A stretch of DNA of 64,000 nucleotides from contig NZ_JAGEMM010000001.1 of the NCBI RefSeq assembly GCF_017921815.1, positions 1,116,001-1,180,000 on the forward strand, read 5' to 3'. The first letter of the stretch is position 1, and the number at the start of each line of letters is the position of its first letter. The position numbers were made by a program, and so were the translations under genes. A model generated the notes under the pieces. That model had not been told where the DNA came from. It ran no database searches and was given only the letters and a program-made list of their open reading frames with translations. This DNA comes from Microvirga antarctica. Lineage in GTDB: Bacteria; Pseudomonadota; Alphaproteobacteria; Rhizobiales; Beijerinckiaceae. Below are positions 31,630-43,432 of this stretch, one piece after another.

Positions 31630-32727
31630 ATGGGCTTCAAGATGGGCATCGTCGGTCTGCCGAATGTCGGCAAATCCACCCTTTTCAACGCACTGACGCA
31701 GACAGCGGCGGCGCAGGCGGCCAATTATCCCTTCTGCACGATCGAGCCCAATGTGGGCGACGTGGCCGTGCCGGACGAACGCCTTGAAAAGCTCGCTGTC
31801 ATCGCAGGCTCAGGCCAGATCATCCCCACCCGCCTCACCTTCGTGGATATCGCCGGCCTCGTGCGCGGCGCGTCCAAGGGCGAAGGGCTCGGCAACCAGT
31901 TCCTGGCCAATATCCGCGAAGTGGATGCGGTCGCCCACGTGGTGCGGTGTTTTGAGGACACCGACATTACCCACGTGGAAGGCAAGATCGACCCGCTGGC
32001 CGATATCGAGATCATCGAGACCGAGTTGATGCTGGCCGACCTCGACAGCCTCGAGAAGCGCGTGCAGGCGCTGGAAAAGAAGGCCAAGGGCAACGACAAG
32101 GAAGCCAAGGAGGCGCTCGACCTGGTCAACCGCTCCCTGACGCTGCTCCGAGAGGGCGTTCCGGCGCGCGCGGTGGAGCGCAAGCCCGAGGAAGAGCGCG
32201 TCTTCCAGATGCTCGGCCTGTTGACGTCCAAGCCGGTTCTCTACGTCTGCAACGTGGAAGAGGCCTCGGCCGATCACGGCAATGCCTTCTCCGAGAAGGT
32301 GATGGAGCGCGCCAGACAGGAAGGCGCCAAGGCCGTGGTGGTGTCGGCCAAGATCGAAAGCGAGATCGCCGTTCTGGCGGCCGACGAGCAGAAAGACTAC
32401 CTCGACGCTATCGGCCTGGCGGAACCCGGGCTCAACCGGGTCATCCGGGCGGGCTACGAGTTGCTGGGCCTGATCACCTACTTCACCGTCGGCCCCAAGG
32501 AGGCCCGCGCCTGGACGATCACCCGGGGCACCAAGGCGCCGGCGGCCGCTGGCGTGATCCACACGGATTTCGAAAAAGGCTTCATCCGCGCCGAGACCAT
32601 CGCGTATCCGGACTACATCGCGCTCAAGGGCGAGACCGGTGCCCGAGATGCCGGCAAGTTCAGGCTGGAGGGCAAGGAATATCCCGTCAATGACGGTGAC
32701 GTGCTGCATTTCCGGTTCGCCAACTAA
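31630..32727 (+). CDS. ychF: Redox-regulated ribosome-binding ATPase YchF (OLA1 family)
   Basis: 365 residues. Obg-like P-loop ATPase: G1 GIVGLPNVGKSTLFNALT, G3 FVDIAGLVRGASKGEGLGNQ with the family-specific sequence. NVEEAS replaces the NKxD guanine-specifying motif, consistent with ATP preference. A helical domain and a C-terminal TGS domain (AWTITRGTKAPAAAGVIHTD, VNDGDVLHFRFAN) complete it. It binds ribosomes and modulates translation under stress. The ATG follows GTGAGG and overlaps nothing; a longer frame upstream is a shadow within pth. Confidence 0.97.
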   Translation: MGFKMGIVGLPNVGKSTLFNALTQTAAAQAANYPFCTIEPNVGDVAVPDERLEKLAVIAGSGQIIPTRLTFVDIAGLVRGASKGEGLGNQFLANIREVDAVAHVVRCFEDTDITHVEGKIDPLADIEIIETELMLADLDSLEKRVQALEKKAKGNDKEAKEALDLVNRSLTLLREGVPARAVERKPEEERVFQMLGLLTSKPVLYVCNVEEASADHGNAFSEKVMERARQEGAKAVVVSAKIESEIAVLAADEQKDYLDAIGLAEPGLNRVIRAGYELLGLITYFTVGPKEARAWTITRGTKAPAAAGVIHTDFEKGFIRAETIAYPDYIALKGETGARDAGKFRLEGKEYPVNDGDVLHFRFAN

Positions 32728-32756
32728 CGGTTTCGTGAACGACGACACCGACCCTT

Positions 32757-32791
32757 CCCCTCCCCGGCGCGTTGAACCGCCGGGAGGGTTT
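32757..32791 (+). terminator. Hairpin after ychF containing the next gene's ribosome-binding site
   Basis: CCGGCG (32764-32769) and CGCCGG (32778-32783) pair, extended by C/T-rich and G-rich flanks, and are followed by TTT. GGGAGGG on the 3' arm also serves as ribosome-binding site for the 32797 gene. Confidence 0.5.
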
Positions 32792-32796
32792 GCGTC

Positions 32797-33000
32797 ATGC
32801 AGAATTCATTGGAAAACATCGTCTATTCCGTCGGCGAGGGGCTCGTGTCGCCCGGAATCGGGAGCGCCGAGCTGGCCGTCGGCCTCATCGTCGGTCTTGG
32901 CTTCGCCTTCACGGTCCTCCGCTCCGCTGTCCTGGGAAGCCAGCAATTGCTGTCGCACCACCATCACGCCGACCACCGCCTGCCGGAGCGGCGCGCCTGA
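32797..33000 (+). CDS. Small membrane protein, 67 residues
   Basis: MQNSLENIVYSVGEGLVSPG precedes one hydrophobic helix (ELAVGLIVGLGFAFTVLRSA), then a His-rich tail SHHHHADHRLPERRA. One transmembrane segment with a cytoplasmic basic, His-rich C-terminus is predicted. The ATG follows GGGAGGG by eight bases. No family is recognised. The His cluster could bind metal but this is speculation. The ribosome-binding site lies in the 3' arm of the hairpin after ychF, so translation may depend on RNA folding. Confidence 0.6.
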   Translation: MQNSLENIVYSVGEGLVSPGIGSAELAVGLIVGLGFAFTVLRSAVLGSQQLLSHHHHADHRLPERRA

Positions 33001-33248
33001 GCCATTGTCGCTTTCGGTCATGTGTTCGAAACGCGTCTATGGAGCCTGACGGCCGTTCGATTTTGCCAGAACCGGGCCAAATCGGCCCATAGGGCGGTGT
33101 CATCGGCAACCAGTCGTCGTGTTCCAGAGCTCGCTGACGGCAAATCCTGCAAAAAAGATGTTGCGGCAAGCGTAAGCCTTGGCGCACAAGGCGAGGCGTC
33201 ATTTCCGCTTTCGCGAGCGGCAACCCATCCCGCCTGCTGGATACATCG

Positions 33249-34259
33249 ATGACCCGCTACGCCTTCGAAGACTTTACGCCGGGCCTCACCCTGACCATGG
33301 GGCCCGTTTCGGTCTCCAAGGACGAGATCATCGCTTTCGCGACGGAATTCGATCCCCAACCTTTCCACATCGACGAGATTGCCGCCAAGGACACCTTCGT
33401 CGGCACGCTCATCGCATCTGGATGGCATACCTGCGCGTTGAACATGCGGCTGTTCGCCGACAACGTACTTCTGGATTCTACCGGCATGGGCGCGCCAGGG
33501 ATCGAGGGCCTGCAATGGCTCCGCCCGGTCAAGCCGGGCGACACCTTGCGGTCCCGCATGCGGGTGACCGACCAGCGCCCGTCCAAGAGCCGCCCGACCA
33601 TCGGCCTCGTCCAGTTCCACTTCGAGATGGTCAACCAGCGCGACGAACCGGTGCTGACGCAAAGCAACTGGGTGATGTTCGCTCGCCGGGATGCGCCAGC
33701 GGTCGAAGGCGCGCCGGCGAAAGACCGGATCGCCAACACCGAGCCCCCGATCCCGGAGATCAAGGCGTCCCTGTCGACCAATCCTTATCTCGACGATCTC
33801 GTGGTCGGCGAGACGATGGAACTGGGGTCCTTCACCTTTTCGCCCGACGACATCATCCGGTTCGCCCGCCAGTTCGATCCGCAGCTGTTTCATCTCGATG
33901 CGGAGGCTGCGCGGCACAGTCTCTTCGGCGGGCTCTGCGCCTCCGGCTGGCACACGGCAGGCGTGTGGATGAAGTTGATGGCGGCCCATCGCGACCGCGT
34001 CCGAAAGGATGCGATCGCCCGCGGTTTGCGAATTGCCCGTCTCGGGCCGTCACCGGGCTTCACCAACCTGAAATGGCACAAGCCCGTTTATGCAGGCGAC
34101 ACGATCAGCTACCGGACGACCCTGACCGGCAAGCGGAACTCCGCGTCGCGGCCGGGTTGGGGCATTGCCTCGCACCACAATGAGGGCACCAACCAGTACG
34201 GCGAGCCGGTGCTGGCCTTCGACGGGGCTGTCTTCTGGGAGCGTCGCCCGACCGATTAA
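33249..34259 (+). CDS. Fused double MaoC-type hydratase (tandem hot-dog domains)
   Basis: 336 residues made of two MaoC-like hot-dog domains. Domain 1 (about 1-150) has [40 protein letters not shown] with D-x4-H catalytic residues and [11 protein letters not shown]. Domain 2 (about 180-336) repeats the pattern in [40 protein letters not shown] and [11 protein letters not shown]. MaoC proteins hydrate enoyl-CoA or related thioesters. In many Rhizobiales the two halves are separate genes. Both copies retain the Asp/His pair. The stop overlaps the converging apt gene by four bases. Confidence 0.9.
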   Translation: MTRYAFEDFTPGLTLTMGPVSVSKDEIIAFATEFDPQPFHIDEIAAKDTFVGTLIASGWHTCALNMRLFADNVLLDSTGMGAPGIEGLQWLRPVKPGDTLRSRMRVTDQRPSKSRPTIGLVQFHFEMVNQRDEPVLTQSNWVMFARRDAPAVEGAPAKDRIANTEPPIPEIKASLSTNPYLDDLVVGETMELGSFTFSPDDIIRFARQFDPQLFHLDAEAARHSLFGGLCASGWHTAGVWMKLMAAHRDRVRKDAIARGLRIARLGPSPGFTNLKWHKPVYAGDTISYRTTLTGKRNSASRPGWGIASHHNEGTNQYGEPVLAFDGAVFWERRPTD

Positions 34260-34801
34260 TGGCCCTCGAAGCTCACCAGGCTTCGGACCTCGACCCCAAG
34301 CTCCCGAAGCTTCGCCGCTCCGCCAAGATCCGGCAGGTCGACGATGAAGCACGCGGCGACGATTTCAGCCCCCATCTGTCGCAGGAGCTGGGTGGCCGCG
34401 ATGGCGGTGCCTCCGGTGGCGATCAGGTCGTCAACCAGAATGATCCGCTCATCCTGGCCGAAGGCGTCGGAATGGATTTCCATCTCGTCGACGCCGTACT
34501 CCAGCGAATAGGCGATCCGCACGGTCTCGTGCGGTAGCTTGCCCTTCTTGCGGATGGGCACGAACCCCGCCGAGAGCTGATGGGCGATCGCTCCGCCGAT
34601 GATGAAGCCGCGCGCCTCGATCCCCGCCACCTTGTCGATCCGCCCACCCGCATAGGGCTGGACGAGCTCGTCGACCGAGCGGCGAAAGGCGCGGGCGTCA
34701 CCCAGAAGCGTGGTGATATCGCGGAAGACAATCCCGGGCTTGGGATAATCCGGGATGGAACGGATCGCGGCTTTGAGATCGGTGAGAAGGCGCTTGTCCA
34801 T
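34256..34801 (-). CDS. apt: Adenine phosphoribosyltransferase
   Basis: 181 residues. It salvages adenine to AMP with [24 protein letters not shown] and [20 protein letters not shown] are the typical N-terminus; [40 protein letters not shown] and the PRPP loop [20 protein letters not shown] are all intact. ATG at 34801 follows CAGGG by seven bases. It lies 52 bases downstream of mtnP; together they salvage the adenine released from methylthioadenosine. Confidence 0.96.
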   Translation of the reverse strand: MDKRLLTDLKAAIRSIPDYPKPGIVFRDITTLLGDARAFRRSVDELVQPYAGGRIDKVAGIEARGFIIGGAIAHQLSAGFVPIRKKGKLPHETVRIAYSLEYGVDEMEIHSDAFGQDERIILVDDLIATGGTAIAATQLLRQMGAEIVAACFIVDLPDLGGAAKLRELGVEVRSLVSFEGH

Positions 34802-34853
34802 GGTCGACCCTGGGATTTGAAACGGGAGAGCAATTGTCGGCGGCAAGCGGTGT

Positions 34854-35741
34854 TTAGACTGCCAGCACGCGCCCGGCTACGGCGTCGAGCTTTTGCAGGA
34901 GCGCCGGATCACGCGCCGAGACCGCCGTCATGATGGCGCCGTCGAGCGCGCGGTCGGAGCCGGCCGGGCATGGCTCGTGATCGGCCGGGAAGTCGCGCGC
35001 GATGCGGGCGATCAGCCTTGCGACCGTTGCCGCGTTCTGCCGTGCCATCTGGACCACAGCCGACACATCCACGTCGTCATGCTCGGGATGCCAGCAATCG
35101 AAATCCGTCACCATGGCGATGGTCGCATAGGTGATCTCGGCTTCCCGCGCGAGCTTGGCCTCCGGCATCGCCGTCATGCCGACCACGTCGTAGCCCAGCC
35201 CCTTGTAGGTGAGCGATTCCGCATAGGTGGAGAATTGCGGGCCCTCGATGCACACATAGGTGCCGCCGAGGGCGACCGGGACCCCCTCTTCCTTGGCAGC
35301 GGCCGCGATCCGGCGCTGGAGCAGCGGACCGACCGGGTGGGCCATCGGCACATGGGCGACACAGCCCCTGCCGAAGAAGGACGACTCACGGCGATGGGTG
35401 CGGTCGACGAACTGGTCGACCAGGACGAAAGAGCCGGGATAATGCTCCGACTTGAATGAGCCGCAGGCCGAGACCGAGATCAGGTCGGTCACGCCCGCCC
35501 GCTTCATCGCGTCGATATTGGCCCGGTAATTGATGTCCGAGGGAGACAGGGCATGGCCCCGTCCGTGCCGGGGGAGAAACACCACCGGGAGGTTGCCGAT
35601 GCGGCCGCTCCGGAGCACGTCGGACGGCGTGCCCCACGGCGTGCCCCACGGCGAGACAATGGCCTCCTCGCGCAGGTCGTCGAGCCCGGGCAGATCGTAG
35701 ACGCCCGATCCGCCGATGATTCCGAGTACCGCCTTGGTCAT
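34854..35741 (-). CDS. mtnP: S-methyl-5'-thioadenosine phosphorylase
   Basis: 295 residues. It phosphorolyses methylthioadenosine to adenine and methylthioribose 1-phosphate. Conserved parts are [77 protein letters not shown] and [17 protein letters not shown]. Start MTKAVLG at 35741. The region normally reading TPWGxPSD has a four-residue duplication ([14 protein letters not shown]), encoded by an exact 12-bp tandem repeat. It precedes apt on the same strand. Confidence 0.94.
   Translation of the reverse strand: MTKAVLGIIGGSGVYDLPGLDDLREEAIVSPWGTPWGTPSDVLRSGRIGNLPVVFLPRHGRGHALSPSDINYRANIDAMKRAGVTDLISVSACGSFKSEHYPGSFVLVDQFVDRTHRRESSFFGRGCVAHVPMAHPVGPLLQRRIAAAAKEEGVPVALGGTYVCIEGPQFSTYAESLTYKGLGYDVVGMTAMPEAKLAREAEITYATIAMVTDFDCWHPEHDDVDVSAVVQMARQNAATVARLIARIARDFPADHEPCPAGSDRALDGAIMTAVSARDPALLQKLDAVAGRVLAV
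35629..35652. repeat. Exact 12-bp tandem duplication inside mtnP
   Basis: GTGCCCCACGGC occurs twice in a row (35629-35640 and 35641-35652). In frame it adds Pro-Trp-Gly-Thr near residue 31 of MtnP. Confidence 0.85.
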
Positions 35742-35846
35742 CCGTCCGCTCCCGATCTGTCTCGCAAGCTTGCGCACCGCAGGCCGTGCGGGCGATCAGC
35801 CGCCATCATAAGCCTGCCTGCTGCCACTAGGCCACGCGCCGCCAAC

Positions 35847-35874
35847 GGAAAAGGCCCCGAAACCGGGGCCCTTT
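35847..35874 (-). terminator. Terminator of the petABC operon
   Basis: On the minus strand GGCCCC, GGTTTC loop, GGGGCC, then TTTTCC, 23 bases after the petC stop. Confidence 0.8.
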
Positions 35875-35897
35875 CGTCACTCTGATAGTCTGAAGGC

Positions 35898-36761
35898 TCA
35901 GCTCTGCGAGGCCACGTCGCTGTGGCCGACCCGTGCCCAGATCTTCTTCTTGGTGAAGTAGAGCAGGCCGGAGAGCAGGATGAGGAAGAGGATGACCTGC
36001 AGGCCGAGGCGCTTGCGCGCTTCCAGATGCGGCTCCGCGGTCCACATCAGGAACGCCGTCACGTCGCGGGCATACTGATCGACCGTCTCCGGAACCTGGG
36101 GCTTGCCGTCCTCAAGCTTCGGGTATTCGACCTGACCGTCGCTCAAGGGCTTCGGCATTGCGATGATGTGGCCCGGGAAATACTCGTTGTAATGGCCGCC
36201 CGGCGGGACGGTGAAACCGGCCGGCGGGTCCTTGTAGCCATGAAGAATCGCCGACACGTAATCCGGCCCGGTTTCGGCGAATTGCGTGAACATGTCGATC
36301 ACGAACCACGGGAAGCCGCGCTCGTAGGTGCGGGCCTTGGCCATCAGCGAGAGATCCGGCGGGGCCTTTCCGCCATTGGCAGCCGCTGCCGCATTCTCGT
36401 TGGCGAACGGGCTCGGGAAACGGTCGGCGGCGCGGCCCGGGCGATCGAACATGTCGCCGGCGTCGTTGGGGCCGTCCCTGACCGTATATTCCGCCGCCAA
36501 TGCGCGGACCTGGGCTGCCGAGAATTCAGGGCCGCCCGGCTCCTCGAGGTTGCGGAACGCGATGTAGCTCAGGCCGTGGCAGGACGCGCAGACCTCGCGA
36601 TAGACCTTGAAGCCGCGCTGCAGCTGCGCCCGGTCGAAGGTGCCGAAGGGTCCGTGGAAGCTCCACTTGAGCTGCGGCGGAATCGGTGCCTCGGCGGCCG
36701 AAGCGGCGGAGGCCGACAGGCCGAGAACGGCCGCGGCGATGAGAAGAGTACGCTTCATCAT
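35898..36761 (-). CDS. petC: Cytochrome c1 of the bc1 complex
   Basis: 287 residues. The signal peptide is MKRTLLIAAAVLGLSASAAS. The heme c site is CASCH in GFKVYREVCASCHGLSYIAF; the axial Met is probably in FPGHIIAMPKPLSDGQVEYP. A C-terminal anchor helix (LQVILFLILLSGLLYFTKKK) holds it in the membrane. It passes electrons from the Rieske protein to a soluble or membrane cytochrome c. ATG at 36761 has GGGGA eight bases upstream. An alternative ATG at 36785 overlaps the petB stop (TGATG) and would lengthen the signal peptide by eight residues. Confidence 0.96.
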   Translation of the reverse strand: MMKRTLLIAAAVLGLSASAASAAEAPIPPQLKWSFHGPFGTFDRAQLQRGFKVYREVCASCHGLSYIAFRNLEEPGGPEFSAAQVRALAAEYTVRDGPNDAGDMFDRPGRAADRFPSPFANENAAAAANGGKAPPDLSLMAKARTYERGFPWFVIDMFTQFAETGPDYVSAILHGYKDPPAGFTVPPGGHYNEYFPGHIIAMPKPLSDGQVEYPKLEDGKPQVPETVDQYARDVTAFLMWTAEPHLEARKRLGLQVILFLILLSGLLYFTKKKIWARVGHSDVASQS

Positions 36762-36784
36762 GATAGTATTCCCCGGCGCTCTCA

Positions 36785-38065
36785 TCAGCCTTTGATCTGC
36801 GGCTCGGCATTGGCGCCGGCTGGCATTCCCGACCCACCCTTCTTAGCCCCCAGAACCGATTCGAGAATCGAATTCGGAAGCGGCAGCGGCCGTTCGATAA
36901 AGCCGAGCAGAGGCAGAATGACCAGGAAGTGGATGAAGTAGTAGGCCGTGGCGATCTGCGACACGATCACGTACCAGCCCTCGGGCGGTTTGGCGCCGAG
37001 CCAGCCCAACAGGATCGCATCGGCGACGAGGATCCAGAAGAACTGCTTGTAGAGAGGCCGGTAGGCTGTCGAGCGGACCCGCGAGGTGTCGAGCCACGGC
37101 ACGAAGGCCAGCACCGCGATCGACGCGAACATCGCGATGACGCCGCCGAGCTTGTCCGGGATCGCCCGCAGGATCGCGTAGAATGGCAGGAAGTACCATT
37201 CCGGCACGATATGCGACGGGGTGACCGAGGGATTGGCCGGCACGTAATTGTCCGCATGGCCCATGAAGTTGGGGATGTAGAACACGAAATACGCGAAGAA
37301 GATCAGGAACACGACGGTGGCGAAGATGTCCTTGATGGTGGCGTAAGGCGTGAACGGGATCGCGTCCTTGCCGGACTTGATCGGCACGCCGGTCGGGTTG
37401 TTCTGGCCGGGAACGTGCAGCGCCCAGACGTGCAGGATGACCACGCCGAAGATCATGAACGGCAGCAGGTAGTGGATCGAGAAGAAGCGGTTCAGCGTCG
37501 GGTTGCCGACCGAATAGCCGCCCCAAAGCAGGCTCTGGATGGTGTCGCCGATGACCGGGATCGCCGCCAGGATATTGGTGATGACGGTGGCGCCCCAATA
37601 GCTCATCTGCCCCCAGGGAAGCACATAGCCCATGAAGGCGGTGGCCATCATCAGGCCGTAGATCACCACGCCGAGGATCCACAACACCTCGCGGGGCGCC
37701 TTGTAGGAGCCGTAATAGAGACCGCGGAAGATGTGGATGTAGACGGCCACGAAGAACATCGAGGCGCCGTTGGCATGCAGGTAGCGCAGAAGCCACCCGT
37801 AATGCACGTCACGCATGATGTGTTCAACCGACTGGAACGCCAGCGCGGCGTTGGGCGCATAGAACATCGCCAGGAACACGCCGGTCACGATCTGCGAGAT
37901 CAGCATGAAGACGAGGATCGCCCCGAAGGTCCAGAAGTAGTTCAGATTCCGCGGGACCGGGAAGGCGATGAACGACGAATGGACGAGGCCTGCGATGGGC
38001 AGACGGCTTTCAAACCATTTGCCGAGGGCGCTCTTGGGAATGTAGGTGCTGGGATGCTGGCTCAT
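36785..38065 (-). CDS. petB: Cytochrome b of the bc1 complex
   Basis: 426 residues with eight membrane helices. It holds hemes bL and bH and the Qo and Qi sites. Heme ligand and motif stretches include [60 protein letters not shown], and [20 protein letters not shown] (PEWY of Qo). The start [10 protein letters not shown] at 38065 is the family start; the frame is open further upstream but there it is antisense to the Rieske gene. It lies 35 bases after petA. Confidence 0.96.
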   Translation of the reverse strand: MSQHPSTYIPKSALGKWFESRLPIAGLVHSSFIAFPVPRNLNYFWTFGAILVFMLISQIVTGVFLAMFYAPNAALAFQSVEHIMRDVHYGWLLRYLHANGASMFFVAVYIHIFRGLYYGSYKAPREVLWILGVVIYGLMMATAFMGYVLPWGQMSYWGATVITNILAAIPVIGDTIQSLLWGGYSVGNPTLNRFFSIHYLLPFMIFGVVILHVWALHVPGQNNPTGVPIKSGKDAIPFTPYATIKDIFATVVFLIFFAYFVFYIPNFMGHADNYVPANPSVTPSHIVPEWYFLPFYAILRAIPDKLGGVIAMFASIAVLAFVPWLDTSRVRSTAYRPLYKQFFWILVADAILLGWLGAKPPEGWYVIVSQIATAYYFIHFLVILPLLGFIERPLPLPNSILESVLGAKKGGSGMPAGANAEPQIKG

Positions 38066-38100
38066 GAATTTCGCCTGATCGAATGGACCGTCGCGGAAAG

Positions 38101-38664
38101 TTACGCCGTGACCTCTTGGCCGATGACGATCTTCGTATCGGTGGTGAAAGCGTAGGGCGGAACGGGCAGGTTGGTCGGAGCCGGACCGCCGCGCACGCGC
38201 CCCGACGTATCGAAGATCGAGCCGTGGCACGGGCAGAACCAGCCTTCGTACTCGCCCTGGTGACCCAGCGGCACGCACCCGAGATGGGTGCAGTTGCCGT
38301 AGACGATGAGCCACTTGGCGTGGCCGGGCTTTACGCGGGCCGAGTCAGCCTGCGGGTCGCGCAGCGTGGCGATGTTCACGTCCTCGGCAGCCTTGATTTC
38401 GGCCGGCGTGCGGTTGCGGATGAAGATCAGCTTGCCGCGCCAGAAGACCTTGACGATCTGCCCGTCGGCGATCGGCGTCAGGTCGACTTCGACCGGCGCA
38501 CCGGCCGCGACCGTTGCGGCATCGGGAGTGAGGGACTGAACGAAAGGCCAGACGAGGGTCGCCGCGCCGACGGCAGCGACAGCGCCCGTGGCGATGTAGA
38601 GGAAATCGCGCCGGGTCGGCTCAACGAGGGTAGTGGTGGTGTCGGCCACTTGGCTCTCCAGCAT
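38101..38664 (-). CDS. petA: Rieske iron-sulfur subunit of the bc1 complex
   Basis: 187 residues. A Tat-like twin-arginine N-terminus ([20 protein letters not shown]) doubles as the membrane anchor. The Rieske cluster ligands are in [17 protein letters not shown] and [20 protein letters not shown]. It accepts electrons from ubiquinol and passes them to cytochrome c1. ATG at 38664 (MLESQVAD) gives the usual length; no strong Shine-Dalgarno sequence is visible. First gene of the petA-petB-petC operon. Confidence 0.95.
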   Translation of the reverse strand: MLESQVADTTTTLVEPTRRDFLYIATGAVAAVGAATLVWPFVQSLTPDAATVAAGAPVEVDLTPIADGQIVKVFWRGKLIFIRNRTPAEIKAAEDVNIATLRDPQADSARVKPGHAKWLIVYGNCTHLGCVPLGHQGEYEGWFCPCHGSIFDTSGRVRGGPAPTNLPVPPYAFTTDTKIVIGQEVTA

Positions 38665-38856
38665 AACGTCAACAAACGAGAACCGCGCGTTCGGTGATGT
38701 CTTGCAAGTCAAAACACCCGGCACTCTGCTTCGTTTGCAACAAGCATACGCGCCAACGCGCGCGCAATGCGACTGGGCGTCGCCACGCGCAGGCTCTTTG
38801 ACATGGCGAAGCTCGCCTGTCCATAGGTGGATTGGACTTGTTCCAGATCACTTTCG

Positions 38857-40704
<1,848 letters not shown>

Positions 40705-40792
40705 TCCCGCCCCGATCGCCCGCAGCCGCGCCGGCCTCTGTAACATCTCCGCCGTTCAACCGTTCACTTGACGGAAGGGTCCGGAAGCGTCG

Positions 40793-41281
40793 ATGACCCG
40801 TCCTATGCCTCGTCTTGCCATCTATCAACCCGACATTCCGCAGAATACCGGCACCATGCTGCGCCTGGCAGCATGCCTTGCCGCACCCGTCCACATCATC
40901 GAGCCTGCCGGCTTCGACGTGTCGGACCGCAACCTGCGCCGCTCCGGCATGGATTATCTCGACCGGGTCGACCTCACGCGCCATATCTCCTGGCGGGCCT
41001 TCGCGGAATGGCGGCAGGAGGATGGCGGGCGACTTCTGTTGGCGACGACCCGTGGCGCCATTGCCTACACGGCTTACGCTTTCCAGCCGGATGACATCAT
41101 CCTCGTCGGCCGTGAATCGGCCGGCGTTCCCGAAGACGTTCATGCGGCAGCCGCTGCGCGCCTTCTCGTGCCGATGGTCGAGGGCCTGCGCTCGCTCAAT
41201 GTCGCGGTGACAGCCGCCATGATGCTGGGCGAAGCCTTCCGCCAGACCGGCACCTTTCCGCCTTCCCCTCCGGAGACCTGA
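40793..41281 (+). CDS. trmL: tRNA (cytidine(34)-2'-O)-methyltransferase
   Basis: 162 residues, SPOUT fold. It methylates the wobble nucleotide of tRNA-Leu isoacceptors. Motif 1 is [20 protein letters not shown], motif 2 [18 protein letters not shown], motif 3 [20 protein letters not shown] followed by [10 protein letters not shown], forming the trefoil knot. The start at 40793 follows GGAAG; an in-frame ATG four codons later is equally family-like. It precedes hemF by four bases. Confidence 0.95.
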   Translation: MTRPMPRLAIYQPDIPQNTGTMLRLAACLAAPVHIIEPAGFDVSDRNLRRSGMDYLDRVDLTRHISWRAFAEWRQEDGGRLLLATTRGAIAYTAYAFQPDDIILVGRESAGVPEDVHAAAAARLLVPMVEGLRSLNVAVTAAMMLGEAFRQTGTFPPSPPET

Positions 41282-41285
41282 CCCG

Positions 41286-42182
41286 ATGACCGACCTTGCC
41301 GCCGCCGAACGCCTGCAGACAGAGGCGCCGCTCTGGTTCTCGACGCTGCGCGACCGCATCTGCGCGGCGTTCGAGGCGATCGAGGATGAGGTGGAAGGGC
41401 CGCTTCCCGCGGAGGCGAGCGCCGCCGGCCGCTTCGTGCGCCGGCCCTGGGAGCGCAAGGACCACAACGGAAACCCGGGCGGCGGCGGCGTCATGGCGAT
41501 GATGCGCGGGCGCGTCTTCGAGAAGGTGGGCGTGCACGTCTCGACCGTCCACGGGGAATTCGCGCCCGAATTTCGCGGCCAGATCCCCGGTTCGGACGTC
41601 GATCCCCGTTTCTGGGCTGCGGGCATTTCGTTGATCGCCCACCCCTGGAACCCTCATGTGCCGACGGTGCACATGAACACGCGGTTCGTGGTGACGTCGA
41701 AGCCCTGGTTCGGCGGGGGCGCCGATCTCACGCCCGTGCTGGACCGTCGGAGATTCCAGGAGGACCCGGACACGCAGGCGTTTCACGCCGCCCTGCGGGA
41801 AGCCTGCGAGCGACATGCGCCCGCGGTCTCCTACGATAAGTACAAGCAGTGGTGCGACGAGTATTTCTACTTGAAGCACCGCCATGAATCGCGCGGTGTC
41901 GGCGGCATCTTCTACGATTACCACTGGACGGGCGATCCCGATGACGATTTCGCCTTCACCCGGGACGTGGGCGAGGCGTTCCTGTCCAGTTATCCTGCCA
42001 TCGTCCGGCGGAATGTCGCAACGCCCTGGTCCGAGGAGGAAAGGGTCGAACAACAGGTCCGGCGCGGTCGCTATGTGGAGTTCAACCTGCTCTACGACCG
42101 GGGTACGATCTTCGGGCTGAAGACCGGCGGAAACATCGACTCGATCCTGTCCTCGATGCCGCCGACGGTGCGCTGGCCCTAG
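41286..42182 (+). CDS. hemF: Oxygen-dependent coproporphyrinogen-III oxidase
   Basis: 298 residues. It decarboxylates two propionates of coproporphyrinogen III using O2 in heme synthesis. Marks include [40 protein letters not shown], the signature region [20 protein letters not shown] with GGADLTPVL, and [28 protein letters not shown]. The start ATG lies four bases after trmL. Its stop is two bases from the stop of the converging CCA transferase gene. Confidence 0.97.
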   Translation: MTDLAAAERLQTEAPLWFSTLRDRICAAFEAIEDEVEGPLPAEASAAGRFVRRPWERKDHNGNPGGGGVMAMMRGRVFEKVGVHVSTVHGEFAPEFRGQIPGSDVDPRFWAAGISLIAHPWNPHVPTVHMNTRFVVTSKPWFGGGADLTPVLDRRRFQEDPDTQAFHAALREACERHAPAVSYDKYKQWCDEYFYLKHRHESRGVGGIFYDYHWTGDPDDDFAFTRDVGEAFLSSYPAIVRRNVATPWSEEERVEQQVRRGRYVEFNLLYDRGTIFGLKTGGNIDSILSSMPPTVRWP

Positions 42183-42184
42183 GG

Positions 42185-43432
42185 CTACATCCCGGCGCGC
42201 GCCGTCTCCATCAGGCGGGCCGCAGCCCCCTCATCGGTGGGGCATCCGGCCAGCAACCAGGCCTCACGGGCGCGGACCAGCAGGTGGCCGAGTTCCGGGC
42301 CGGGCGCGATCCCGGCCTTGAGGAAATCCGCCCCGCGAAGCGGAAAGGCCGGCACTGTTTCGCTGCCGTCGTGAAATGCCGCAAGCGTTGCAAGCGCCTC
42401 CGCGTCTGCCAGAGGCCGCGGCTCTCCGGCGAGCACGCCCATTGCGAACGCCAGCCACTCCGGGCCGTGATCGGCGACGAGGCGGCGCATGTCGATGGCG
42501 GTCAGGGTGCGCTCGTCGCTTTTGAGCCCACACACCAGATCGCCGAAAACGCCAAGCCGGCGATGCTCGTCGTTCGACAACCGCAGCCGTTCGCGCAGGC
42601 GGTCGGAATCCTCCCTGACCATGACGGCAAGAGCCGCCAGGCGGGCGATGGGATCGGGCATGGCGGAGTCGAGAGCGCAGGCCCGGTTGTAGCGCCCCAT
42701 CTCGGCCGCGCCATCGATGAGCCAGGTGAGAAAGCCGTGCTCGCTCAGGATCGCCAGGGTGTCCCCGCTGCGCCGGGCGACGAGGATCTTCAGCCATTCG
42801 TGGCGGACGCGCTCGCGCGAGAGGATGGCGAGCCCGGCGCGCTCGAGGCCAGCCGCCGCAAGCCCTTCGGCATCGGGTTCGGCCTCGCCGTATTCCGCGT
42901 AGAACCGGAAAAATCGGAGGATGCGGAGATAGTCCTCGCGGATGCGCGTGCGGGCATCGCCGATGAAGCGCACCCGCCGGGCCGCGAGATCGTCCACCCC
43001 GCCCGTATAGTCGTGGATTTTTCCCGCCACATCGAGCGAGAGCGCATTGATGGTGAAGTCGCGGCGATGGGCGTCCGCCGCGAAATCGCGGCCGAAATGG
43101 ACCACCGCCCTGCGACCGTCCGTTTCCACATCCTCCCGCAGGGTCGTCACCTCGAAGGGCTCGCCCTCGACGAGGACCGTGATGGTGCCGTGCTCGATTC
43201 CGGTCGGCACAGTCTTCAATCCGGCCCCGCGAGCCTTGCGGTCCGTCACGAGCGGGCTTGCGGTGGTGGCGAGATCGACCTCGGAAACGGGACGCCCAAG
43301 CAGGGCGTTGCGGATCGCGCCGCCGACGATGCGCGTCTCCTCGCCGCCGCCGTTGAGGACGGCGAGCAGACGTCGCAGTTTCGGCCGTCCCAGAAGCGCC
43401 AGCGGCGCCTGATGATCGACCGGGTGGATCAT
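42185..43432 (-). CDS. CCA tRNA nucleotidyltransferase (poly(A) polymerase family)
   Basis: 415 residues, class II nucleotidyltransferase. It adds or repairs the CCA end of tRNAs. The head has TRIVGGAIRNALLGRPVSEV DLA (GGxxR and DxD-type motifs), LKTVPTGIEHGTITVLVEGE, FEVTTLREDVETDGRRAVVH and AHRRDFTINALSLDVAGKIH DY. Then GDARTRIREDYLRILRFFRF and RERVRHEWLKILVARRSGD. ATG at 43432 overlaps the DUF6111 stop by four bases (ATGA). The open frame continues upstream but only as a shadow. Confidence 0.95.
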   Translation of the reverse strand: MIHPVDHQAPLALLGRPKLRRLLAVLNGGGEETRIVGGAIRNALLGRPVSEVDLATTASPLVTDRKARGAGLKTVPTGIEHGTITVLVEGEPFEVTTLREDVETDGRRAVVHFGRDFAADAHRRDFTINALSLDVAGKIHDYTGGVDDLAARRVRFIGDARTRIREDYLRILRFFRFYAEYGEAEPDAEGLAAAGLERAGLAILSRERVRHEWLKILVARRSGDTLAILSEHGFLTWLIDGAAEMGRYNRACALDSAMPDPIARLAALAVMVREDSDRLRERLRLSNDEHRRLGVFGDLVCGLKSDERTLTAIDMRRLVADHGPEWLAFAMGVLAGEPRPLADAEALATLAAFHDGSETVPAFPLRGADFLKAGIAPGPELGHLLVRAREAWLLAGCPTDEGAAARLMETARAGM

